In this document: positions 7,663-12,886 of the stretch, one piece after another
How positions within the stretch are numbered: position 1 is the stretch's first letter
Layout: each line of letters opens with the position of its first letter
NCBI GenBank assembly: GCA_946478645.1
Contig: CAMLCW010000121.1
Coordinates: 1-12,931, forward strand
Reading direction: 5' to 3'
DNA: 12,931 nucleotides
Source of the DNA: an uncultured Variovorax sp.
GTDB taxonomy: Bacteria; Pseudomonadota; Gammaproteobacteria; Burkholderiales; Burkholderiaceae
Made by a program: the position numbers and the translations under genes
Notes under the pieces: model-generated
What the model was told of the DNA's origin: nothing
Databases searched by the model: none
What the model saw: only the letters and a program-made list of their open reading frames with translations

Positions 7663-8040
7663 ATGGCAGCGATGAAGAACAAGCCCGCGAGCACGCTGGT
7701 GTATTCCACCGACTCGGGCCGCATGTGCCCCGCCTGCGGCGCGCCGGTGGCGCAATGCCGCTGCAGGGAACTGCTTAAACAGGCGCAGGCACCCGCCACG
7801 GACGGCATTGTGCGGGTATCGCACGAGACCAAGGGCCGAAAGGGCAAGGGCGTGACGGTCGTCAAGGGCCTCGCGCTCGACGCGGCGGCGCTCGCTGCGC
7901 TCGGCAAGCAGCTCAAGGCGGCCTGCGGTTCAGGTGGCACCGTGAAGGACGGAACGATCGAGATTCAGGGCGACCACCGTGAACTGGTGATCGCCGCGCT
8001 CACCCGGCAGGGCCATACGGTCAAGCGCGCCGGCGGCTGA
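7663..8040 (+). CDS. SUI1/YciH-family translation initiation factor-like protein
   Basis: A 125-residue relative of E. coli YciH and eukaryotic eIF1, which checks start-codon and initiator-tRNA fidelity and may inhibit translation under stress. The SUI1 core is plain: ETKGRKGKGVTVVKGL (55-70), GSGGTVKDGTIEIQGDHREL (89-108) and the closing VKRAGG. The N-terminal part VYSTDSGRMCPACG matches the LVYSTETGR of E. coli YciH, but here four cysteines follow (22, 25, 32, 34; C-x2-C-x6-C-x-C), resembling a zinc-binding knuckle. The start is uncertain: ATG 7663, ATG 7672 and GTG 7603 are in frame and none has a strong ribosome-binding site; 7663 is a compromise. It is divergent from the helicase and lies 16 bases upstream of the DUF3820 gene, probably its operon partner. 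Confidence 0.88.
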   Translation: MAAMKNKPASTLVYSTDSGRMCPACGAPVAQCRCRELLKQAQAPATDGIVRVSHETKGRKGKGVTVVKGLALDAAALAALGKQLKAACGSGGTVKDGTIEIQGDHRELVIAALTRQGHTVKRAGG

Positions 8041-8056
8041 AAACCGGGAACGAAGC

Positions 8057-8290
8057 ATGAAACCCGAAGACCTGCAGCGCCTGGTGACGCTCGAAATGCC
8101 CTTCGGCAAACACAAGGGCACGCTGATTGCCGATCTGCCCGGCAATTACCTGACCTGGTTCGCGCGCGAGGGTTTTCCCGCAGGCGAGATCGGCCGGCTG
8201 CTGCATTTGATGCATGAAATAGACCACAACGGGCTCAAGGGGCTGCTGGAACCGTTGCGAAACCGCCCGTCCGGGCGTGATGTTTGGTAA
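8057..8290 (+). CDS. DUF3820 family small protein
   Basis: A 77-residue protein matching DUF3820 by its MPFGKHKGTLIADLP signature (14-28) followed by YLTWF and a helical second half with RLLHLMHEIDHNGL. Members have been called putative quorum-sensing-regulated virulence factors, and similar segments occur next to exonuclease domains, but no activity is established. No signal peptide or membrane helix is seen, so it is probably cytoplasmic. The ATG at 8057 has a GGGAACGA sequence as a weak ribosome-binding site and lies 16 bases after the SUI1-like stop, which suggests co-transcription. The end of the frame contains a short hairpin (CGCCC-GTCC-GGGCG, near 8264-8277). Confidence 0.8.
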   Translation: MKPEDLQRLVTLEMPFGKHKGTLIADLPGNYLTWFAREGFPAGEIGRLLHLMHEIDHNGLKGLLEPLRNRPSGRDVW

Positions 8291-8474
8291 TAAGTGGGCG
8301 AGGCAGCGATTTTTTTCCGAATCGGCGCTGATAATCGGCCCTACGTGTCTGTGAGCCTGTCTCCCGTGCACGTAATTCGGTGATCGGTCAGTTTCGCGCC
8401 ACAGCGCCATTTTGTTTGTTGTGATTCTGGGACTCCATCGCTTTGTTTTTTTGGTTTGAATCAGGAGTCCCTCC
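8291..8474 (+). promoter_or_regulatory. Promoter and long 5' leader of the RRM gene
   Basis: A 184-base AT-richer spacer. GATAAT at 8330-8335 matches the sigma-70 -10 box in five of six places, though no good -35 is seen 16-18 bases upstream. Transcription from there would give a leader of roughly 130 bases, long for this compact region and reminiscent of cold-shock mRNA leaders. The last 80 bases are rich in T and G (several TTTG runs). The ribosome-binding site AGGAGT (8463-8468) lies inside a stem described separately. Confidence 0.45.
8429..8471 (+). promoter_or_regulatory. Stem-loop that would mask the Shine-Dalgarno sequence of the RRM gene
   Basis: GGGACTCC (8429-8436) is the exact reverse complement of GGAGTCCC (8464-8471). 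The right arm contains the GGAGT of the ribosome-binding site, and the ATG is at 8475, three bases after the stem. The 27-base loop (8437-8463) is U-rich, with a run of seven T. The folded mRNA would block ribosome entry; opening by temperature, a helicase or a protein bound to the U-rich loop would release it. Pairing is directly visible; the switch function is inference. Confidence 0.6.
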
Positions 8475-8876
8475 ATGGGCAAGAAACTTTACGTAGGCAA
8501 CCTCGCCTACTCCGTGCGTGACAGCGACCTCGAACAGGCTTTCGGCGAGTTCGGCTCGATCGTCAGCGCCAAGGTCATGATGGAACGCGACACCGGCCGT
8601 TCGAAGGGCTTCGGCTTCGTCGAAATGGGCTCGGACGCCGAGGCTCTGTCGGCCATTGAAGCCATGAACGGCCACTCGTTCCAGGGCCGCGCCCTGACCG
8701 TGAACGAAGCACGTCCGATGGAAGCACGTCCTCCCCGCACCGGTGGCGGCGGCTACGGCGGCGGCGGTGGTGGTTACGGCGGTGGTGGTGGCGGCGGCTA
8801 CGGCGGCGGCGGCGGTGGCCGCAGCGGTGGTGGCGGCGGCTACGGCGGCGGCGGCGGTGGCCGCGGCGGCTACTAA
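8475..8876 (+). CDS. Glycine-rich RRM RNA-binding protein
   Basis: A 133-residue single-RRM protein. RNP2 is LYVGNL (5-10) and RNP1 is KGFGFVEM (44-51), with aromatic residues placed to stack on RNA bases; the RRM fills residues 1 to about 82. The tail (about 90-133) is nearly all Gly with spaced Tyr and a few Arg/Ser (GGGGGYGG, GGGGR), a low-complexity region of the kind that promotes RNA contacts and condensation. Cyanobacterial Rbp and plant GRP proteins share this layout and are often cold-induced; that role here is inferred. The start is certain from the RNP2 position and the AGGAGT at 8463-8468. It is monocistronic: a long leader precedes it and an intrinsic terminator follows. The tail is built of in-frame tandem repeats at the DNA level. 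Confidence 0.95.
   Translation: MGKKLYVGNLAYSVRDSDLEQAFGEFGSIVSAKVMMERDTGRSKGFGFVEMGSDAEALSAIEAMNGHSFQGRALTVNEARPMEARPPRTGGGGYGGGGGGYGGGGGGGYGGGGGGRSGGGGGYGGGGGGRGGY
8784..8864 (+). repeat. 39-base perfect direct repeat in the glycine-rich tail
   Basis: Bases 8784-8822 and 8826-8864 are identical over 39 bases, spaced by 42 bases (14 codons), each coding Gly-rich units ending in Gly-Arg. Shorter relatives (GGCTACGGCGGC) lie just upstream. The array keeps the reading frame and probably arose by slippage or unequal recombination. Confidence 0.85.
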
Positions 8877-8888
8877 GCCCTGCGCTCC

Positions 8889-8902
8889 GAGAGTTCGCTC
8901 TC
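8889..8902 (+). other. Small hairpin between RRM stop and terminator
   Basis: GAGAG-TTCG-CTCTC forms a five-base-pair stem with a TTCG loop, 12 bases after the stop codon. It is probably part of the mRNA 3' end and could help stability; the closing pair is G-C rather than the especially stable C-G. Confidence 0.5.
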
Positions 8903-8911
8903 AGACACAAG

Positions 8912-8936
8912 AAAGCTCCCTTGCGGGAGCTTTTTT
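8912..8936 (+). terminator. Intrinsic terminator of the RRM gene
   Basis: AAAGCTCCC-TTGC-GGGAGCTTT forms a perfect nine-base-pair stem with a four-base loop, running straight into six T (8931-8936). It lies 35 bases after the RRM stop. The mirror sequence has three A on the other side, so termination of TSUP transcription from the opposite strand is possible but weaker. Confidence 0.93.
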
Positions 8937-8974
8937 CGTTTCTGCCCGCCGCATTTCCCAGGCGAGGCCGGCCG

Positions 8975-9733
8975 CTACTTCAGGAACGCGTCGTAGGCGG
9001 TCTTCAGGATCAACGCGCTCACGACGACGATGAACACGCCCCGCACGAAACCCGCGCCGTGCTTCAACGCCACGCGCGTGCCGAGCAGGCTGCCGGCCAC
9101 GTTGGCCACCGCCATCACCAGGCCGTAGTGCCACCAGACATGCCCCTTGGCGGCCAGCAGCAGCAGCGCCGCGGCGTTGGTCAGCGTGTTGATGATCTTC
9201 GCCGAGGCCGAGGCGTTGAGGAAGTCGTAGCCCATCCAGCGCACGAACAGGAACACGAGGAAGCTGCCCGCGCCCGGGCCGAAGAAGCCGTCGTAGAGGC
9301 CGATCGAGAAGCCGATGGCCGAGGCCGCGAGCGTTTCGGCACGCCCCGCGAAGCGCGGCACATGGTGGCGGCCGAGGTCCTTGCGCGCCAGCGTGTAGAG
9401 CAGCACGCCCAGCAGCACGACGGGCAGCGCACGGCGCAGGAAGTCGCCCGGGAACAGCGTCACGCCCCAGGCGCCGAGCATCGAGCCCGCGAATCCGAGC
9501 ACCGCGGCGGGCCACAGGGCGGCCCAGCGCATCTGCACGCGCTGGCTGAATTGCGCCGCCGCGGCCGCGGTGCCCCAGATGGACGCGCTCTTGTTGGTGC
9601 CGAGCAGGGTGGCGGGCGGCGCGCCCGGAAAAACGGCGAACAGGGCCGGCACGAGGATCAGCCCGCCACCGCCCACGATCGAATCGACAAAGCCCGCGAG
9701 CAGCGAGGCGAGCGTGACCACCAGCATTTCCAT
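8975..9733 (-). CDS. TSUP (TauE/SafE) family membrane permease
   Basis: A 252-residue inner-membrane transporter of the TSUP/DUF81 family, whose members export or import small sulfur- or carbon-containing anions such as sulfite, sulfoacetate or taurine breakdown products. About eight hydrophobic helices are visible. The two internal repeats carry the family motifs: GFVDSIVGGGGLILVP (14-29) and GLYDGFFGPGAGSFLV (145-160), then LNASASAKIINTLTN (172-186). Substrate cannot be read from sequence. The start ATG at 9733 has GGGG four bases ahead; a second ATG at 9727 is possible. The gene runs towards the RRM gene, whose terminator lies between the two stops. Its upstream side carries a terminator on the same strand (9828-9855), so it is either transcribed from its own promoter in 9734-9827 or controlled by read-through. 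Confidence 0.92.
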   Translation of the reverse strand: MEMLVVTLASLLAGFVDSIVGGGGLILVPALFAVFPGAPPATLLGTNKSASIWGTAAAAAQFSQRVQMRWAALWPAAVLGFAGSMLGAWGVTLFPGDFLRRALPVVLLGVLLYTLARKDLGRHHVPRFAGRAETLAASAIGFSIGLYDGFFGPGAGSFLVFLFVRWMGYDFLNASASAKIINTLTNAAALLLLAAKGHVWWHYGLVMAVANVAGSLLGTRVALKHGAGFVRGVFIVVVSALILKTAYDAFLK

Positions 9734-9827
9734 GCCCCGGATTGTCGCATCGCCTGCTACAAAAACAGGAGCTTGATCGCGCGGGCACGTACGGAACAGT
9801 GGGCGCCGCGCCTTCGGCAGCGGACAT

Positions 9828-9855
9828 AAAAAAGGCGCCGACCAGCGGCGCCTTT
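9828..9855 (-). terminator. Intrinsic terminator on the minus strand upstream of the TSUP gene
   Basis: Read on the minus strand, AAAGGCGCCG-CTGGT-CGGCGCCTTT is a perfect ten-base-pair stem with a five-base loop, followed by further T to give a run of six. On the plus strand the stem is followed only by TTTCAAG, so the direction is minus. No coding gene ends just upstream on that strand, which points to a short non-coding transcript or an attenuator in front of the TSUP gene 95 bases downstream. Confidence 0.88.
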
Positions 9856-9957
9856 CAAGTTCAACATGGCTTCTCGAGCGGAAGCCTTCAGGTTCTTCTT
9901 TTGACCGGAATTTGTCTCCTCGGACCCTCGGCAGCACGAGCTGGGCCCGTTGCGAGT
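9828..9957 (-). ncRNA. Putative small RNA or TSUP leader RNA ending in an intrinsic terminator
   Basis: The terminator at 9828-9855 needs a transcript, and no minus-strand gene fits. Upstream on the minus strand are a hairpin GGCTTC-CGCTCGA-GAAGCC (9868-9886), a purine-rich unpaired stretch (9887-9900) and a small CTCG/CGAG stem. A weak -10 (TAAAGT, 9964-9969) would start it near 9957, giving about 130 bases; the 5' end is a guess. I do not recognise the family. It may be a trans-acting sRNA, or a leader whose termination controls the TSUP gene. Confidence 0.4.
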
Positions 9958-9969
9958 GGGCAGACTTTA

Positions 9970-9983
9970 GGCGGTGCACCGCC
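9970..9983. promoter_or_regulatory. 14-base perfect palindrome, possible operator
   Basis: GGCGGTGCACCGCC is its own reverse complement. It lies 73 bases upstream of the 98-residue gene and just upstream of the possible -10 of the minus-strand RNA, a position suited to a dimeric repressor. A further hairpin TGCTGG-TGCCTTG-CCAGCA (10022-10040) lies just before the ribosome-binding site of the downstream gene. Confidence 0.4.
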
Positions 9984-10055
9984 GCAGTGCATCGGGAATT
10001 ACCCGCTTCCGGCCTCGATCTTGCTGGTGCCTTGCCAGCACCCGACGGAGACGCC

Positions 10056-10352
10056 ATGCCATCCATGTCCGAAAGCGAACGCATCGCCCTGGCCGCGCGC
10101 CTGCACGTGGCGCTCAGGCGAAAGCACGGTCGCGTGACCGACACCGAATGGATGGCGACCAATGCCGACTATGCGGCCGAGATCGTGCGCATGACGCGCG
10201 CCCATGCGGCCGAAACCCACGACGAGGAGCTCGGCCAGCTCGCGGGGCGACTCGAACAGGCGATGGAGCCGCTGGCGCGCGCCGCGCGGCTTGCGGCACG
10301 GCAGCCCGATGCCCCTTCGCCGCCGGCCCGCGGCATCTTCGGACGGCGCTGA
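10056..10352 (+). CDS. Hypothetical 98-residue helical protein
   Basis: I do not recognise a named family. The start at 10056 is supported by CGGAG (10046-10050) five bases ahead. The product begins MPSMSESERIALAARLHVAL and is predicted by eye to be almost wholly alpha-helical, with a conserved-looking core (RRKHGRVTDTEWMATNADYA), many Ala/Arg/Glu and a short Pro-rich, Arg-ended tail (PPARGIFGRR). No signal peptide, membrane helix or cysteine pair is present, so it is probably cytoplasmic. The frame is open back to 9912, but that part is not protein-like. It stands alone: the TSUP unit diverges to its left and the ThDP enzyme converges from the right, 21 bases from its stop. Codon use is like its neighbours, which supports a real gene. 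Confidence 0.75.
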   Translation: MPSMSESERIALAARLHVALRRKHGRVTDTEWMATNADYAAEIVRMTRAHAAETHDEELGQLAGRLEQAMEPLARAARLAARQPDAPSPPARGIFGRR

Positions 10353-10381
10353 ACGCCCGCGCGCGCGAGCCGTTCAGCGCC
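10345..10381. terminator. Inverted repeat holding both stop codons of convergent genes
   Basis: GGCGCTGAACG (10345-10355) pairs perfectly with CGTTCAGCGCC (10371-10381) across a 15-base GC-rich loop. The TGA of the 98-residue gene (10350-10352) lies in the left arm and the TGA of the ThDP enzyme (10374-10376, minus) in the right arm. There is no T-run, so it is a candidate bidirectional, possibly Rho-assisted, 3'-end structure rather than a textbook terminator. Confidence 0.55.
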
Positions 10382-12047
10382 CGGCCTGCGCGGCTTCGCG
10401 GATGCCCTGCAGCGTGCCCGCCGGCGTGATCGCCTCGGGGTCGAGCAGGCAATGCAGGATGGCGGGCTTGCCACTGGCGCGCGCACGGGCCAGCGCGGGC
10501 CCGAACTCCGCCGTCTGCGTCACGCGTTCGCCGTGGCCGCCGAACACCTCGGCATAGCCGCGGAAGTCGGGATTGCGCAGCTGCGTGGCACTGACGCGGC
10601 CGGGATAGTGCTTTTCCTGGTGCATGCGGATGGTGCCGTACATCGCGTTGTCGAGCAGCACCACGAGGATCGGCAGCCCGTACTGCACGGCAGTGGCGAA
10701 CTCCTGCCCGTGCATCATGAAATCGCCGTCGCCCGCGAACACCACGACCTCGCGCTGCGGCCACAGGCGCTTGGCGCCGACGCCCGCCGGCAGGCCGTAG
10801 CCCATCGAGCCGCTGGTCGGCGCCAGCTGGCTCGCGAAAGCGCGGAACGGCCAGAAGCGGTGCACCCACGTGGCGAAGTTGCCCGCGCCGTTGCAGAAGA
10901 TGGTGTCGGGCGGCAGCACCTCGCGCAGGTGCTGCATCACTTCGCCCATCTGCAGCGTGCCGGGAATGCGGATCGGCGCCGGATCGCTCCAGCGCAGAAA
11001 CTCCTCGCGCGCGGCCTGCGTCCGGGCCTGCCATGCGGGCGCGGCGGCCGGGCGCAGCGCCGCCACGGCTTCGGCAAACGCCTGCGGCGTCGCATGGATG
11101 CCCAACGCCGGCCGGTAGAGCTTGCCGAGCTCGTCGGCATCGGCATGCACGTGCACCAGCGCCTGCGCGGGCTGCGGAATCGCAAGCAGTTCATAGCCCT
11201 GCGACGGCACCTCCGACAGGCGCCCGCCGACCAGCAGCACCAGATCGGCGTCGCGGATGCGCTCGAGCATCCGCGGGTTGGCGCCGAGGCCGAGGTCGCC
11301 CGCATAGCAAGGGTGATCGGCCGACAGCAGCATCTGGCGACGGAACGAGCAGTACACGGGCAGCGAGAACGCGGCAGCGAATTCGGCGAACTGCAGCGCC
11401 GCCTGCTCCGACCAGCGGCTGCCGCCGAGGATCGCCACCGGACGCTCGGCCCGCGCGAGCCGCTGCTGCAGTTCGGCGAGCTGTGCCGCGCCAGGATGGG
11501 TTTCAGTCACCACATAGGGCAGCGCGTCGGCGACGCTCGCAGCCTCCGTCAGCATGTCTTCGGGCAGCGCAATGACCACCGGACCGGGCCGGCCCGAGGT
11601 GGCGACGTGGAAGGCGCGCGAGACCAGCTCGGGCACGCGCGCGGGATCGTCGATCTGCACCACCCACTTGGCCATGGTGCCGAAGACGGCCGCATAGTCG
11701 AGCTCCTGGAAGGCTTCGCGGCCGAGTGCTTCGCGCGCGACCTGGCCGACGAACAGCAGCAGCGGCGTCGAGTCCTGGTGCGCGATGTGCACCCCGGCCG
11801 AGGCATTGGTGGCGCCCGGCCCGCGCGTGACGAAGCACACGCCGGGCCGGCCGGTCAGCTTGCCCTGGGCCTCGGCCATCATCGCGGCGCCGCCCTCCTG
11901 GCGGCACACGGTGATGTCGATCGCGCTGTCGTGCAGCGCATCGAGCACCGCGAGAAAACTTTCGCCGGGCACGCAGAAGAGCTGCCGGACGCCATGGAGG
12001 AAGAGTTGGTCGACCAGGATCTGGCCGCCGGTGCGGGATGGATTCAT
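10374..12047 (-). CDS. ThDP-dependent enzyme, acetolactate synthase-like
   Basis: A 557-residue enzyme of the thiamine-diphosphate decarboxylase/carboligase superfamily with the usual three domains: PYR (about 1-170), central (about 190-335) and PP (about 365-540). Glu51 (CRQEGGAAMMAEA) is the ThDP-activating glutamate; GPGATNA (77-83) and AFQELDY (112-118) are IlvB-like. The cofactor site is GDGDFMMHGQEF (439-450) through LLDNAMYGT (464-472), giving Mg ligands Asp440 and Asn467. After it comes GTIRMHQEKHYPGR in place of the acetohydroxyacid synthase GMVRQWQE-type segment, so this is probably not the branched-chain biosynthetic enzyme; no small regulatory subunit gene is adjacent. Substrate is unknown. 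The start ATG at 12047 leads directly into the family's N-terminus (GGQILVDQLFLHGV) but has no clear ribosome-binding site. Convergent with the 98-residue gene, divergent from the membrane gene. Confidence 0.9.
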   Translation of the reverse strand: MNPSRTGGQILVDQLFLHGVRQLFCVPGESFLAVLDALHDSAIDITVCRQEGGAAMMAEAQGKLTGRPGVCFVTRGPGATNASAGVHIAHQDSTPLLLFVGQVAREALGREAFQELDYAAVFGTMAKWVVQIDDPARVPELVSRAFHVATSGRPGPVVIALPEDMLTEAASVADALPYVVTETHPGAAQLAELQQRLARAERPVAILGGSRWSEQAALQFAEFAAAFSLPVYCSFRRQMLLSADHPCYAGDLGLGANPRMLERIRDADLVLLVGGRLSEVPSQGYELLAIPQPAQALVHVHADADELGKLYRPALGIHATPQAFAEAVAALRPAAAPAWQARTQAAREEFLRWSDPAPIRIPGTLQMGEVMQHLREVLPPDTIFCNGAGNFATWVHRFWPFRAFASQLAPTSGSMGYGLPAGVGAKRLWPQREVVVFAGDGDFMMHGQEFATAVQYGLPILVVLLDNAMYGTIRMHQEKHYPGRVSATQLRNPDFRGYAEVFGGHGERVTQTAEFGPALARARASGKPAILHCLLDPEAITPAGTLQGIREAAQAGR

Positions 12048-12231
12048 GCGGCGCGACTATCAACCAATCGCACCCGCTTGCCTAGCGACAAGAACGAAGG
12101 ACCTGGTGCATCGGCGGAATGAACCCGGCGCCCGCTGCGCGCACGATGCGCTCGGCGCCTACGCGCCGCGGGCCCCTGCGGGCCGAAGATCCGCGGGCCG
12201 ATCCACCACCCGCCGCAGCCGGCGCGCCCCC
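12048..12231. promoter_or_regulatory. Divergent intergenic region with tandem GC-rich hairpins
   Basis: This 184-base spacer separates two divergent genes. Its left part (12050-12110) is AT-richer and is the likelier promoter area. On the right are two perfect small hairpins, CGGCGC-CTAC-GCGCCG (12153-12168) and GGCCC-CTGC-GGGCC (12171-12184), in what would be the leader of the membrane gene. I see no convincing -35/-10 pair. Confidence 0.4.
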
Positions 12232-12732
12232 ATGAAGCTGATCCACTCCCTCTACGCGGCGATCCATGCGCTGATGGCGCTGGCCTTCGCGCTCGCGTCG
12301 ATCGTGCTCGTCGTGATCGCGGCGCGGGCCGGCTGGAGCGCCGTCGTCCACGGCCTCGATCTTCCGGCCGCGGAGGCGATCATCGAGGCGGTGGGCCTGC
12401 TCGCAGCCGGCGTGGTGGCGCTGCAGATCTCGCAGACCGTGCTCGAGGAGGAAGTGGTGCGCGATGCCCACATCAGCGCGCCGACGCGCGTGCGCCGGTT
12501 CCTCTCGCGCTTCATGGTGGTGATCGTGGTCGCGGTGGCGGTCGAGGCGCTCGTTGCGATCTTCAAGGCGCGTGAGGCGCCCGAGCTGATGCTGCATGCG
12601 GCGCTGATGCTCGGTGCCGTGGGCCTGCTGCTGGCCGGCTGGGGCCTCTTCATCCGCTTCAACCGCTATGCCGAAGAGCTGGAGCCTGAAGCGATGGCGG
12701 AAGCCAAGCGCGAGGACAGCAAACTCAAATAG
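12232..12732 (+). CDS. Conserved four-helix integral membrane protein, function unknown
   Basis: A 166-residue protein with four predicted membrane helices (about 13-33, 48-68, 92-113, 118-142). Between helices 2 and 3 is a charged loop (QTVLEEEVVRDAHISAPTRV) that looks conserved and probably faces the cytoplasm; the C-terminus is acidic/basic and soluble. From memory, similar Burkholderiales proteins are often labelled GNAT acetyltransferase in databases, but no acetyl-CoA binding motif is visible and I regard that label as wrong. No function can be assigned. The start ATG at 12232 opens directly into the first helix; it lacks a recognisable ribosome-binding site, and no better in-frame start exists nearby. 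It is divergent from the ThDP enzyme and followed by the long inverted repeat. Confidence 0.8.
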   Translation: MKLIHSLYAAIHALMALAFALASIVLVVIAARAGWSAVVHGLDLPAAEAIIEAVGLLAAGVVALQISQTVLEEEVVRDAHISAPTRVRRFLSRFMVVIVVAVAVEALVAIFKAREAPELMLHAALMLGAVGLLLAGWGLFIRFNRYAEELEPEAMAEAKREDSKLK

Positions 12733-12744
12733 AGCGGGGCGGAA

Positions 12745-12876
12745 AGCGGACAGCCGAACGCAAGAAGGAAGACAAAAGCGACGCAGAAGTCGCAGAAGAA
12801 TCCAAAGACAGATTTTTAGGGTTTTCTTTTGCGACTTCTGCGAAACCTTCGCGTCCTCTGCGTCCGGCTGTCCGCT
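12745..12876. repeat. Long imperfect inverted repeat (about 132 bases) between convergent genes
   Basis: Outer arms AGCGGACAGCCG (12745-12756) and CGGCTGTCCGCT (12865-12876) pair perfectly. Inner arms 12782-12800 (CGCAGAAGTCGCAGAAGAA) and 12824-12842 pair over 19 bases with one G-T wobble. The parts between pair in pieces, and the loop (12801-12823) is AT-rich. The right side also contains degenerate CTTCTGCG / CCTCTGCGTCC units. It begins 13 bases after the membrane-protein stop and ends 10 bases before the stop of the next minus-strand gene, so a bidirectional 3'-end or terminator role fits; a dispersed intergenic repeat family is also possible. Confidence 0.75.
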
Positions 12877-12886
12877 CCCGACCCCT

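Noticed and set aside
8309..8316. T-run after the DUF3820 gene as an intrinsic terminator
   Set aside because: No stable hairpin ends next to it; the nearest GC stem is about 30 bases upstream, inside the coding region.
8743..8873. Glycine-codon array as a CRISPR or non-coding satellite
   Set aside because: It is in frame with the RRM domain and has no unique spacers; it simply codes the Gly-rich tail.
9828..9983. 6S RNA identity for the minus-strand transcript
   Set aside because: A few short stretches resemble E. coli 6S as I remember it, but the candidate is too short and I cannot draw the closing stem and central bubble.
10452..12122. Plus-strand open frame of over 550 codons opposite the ThDP enzyme
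   Set aside because: Arg/His/Gly-rich with no recognisable domain, while the minus strand shows all ThDP motifs.
12232..12732. GNAT acetyltransferase label for the four-helix protein
   Set aside because: Four hydrophobic helices and no acetyl-CoA binding motif; the label appears to be a propagated database error.
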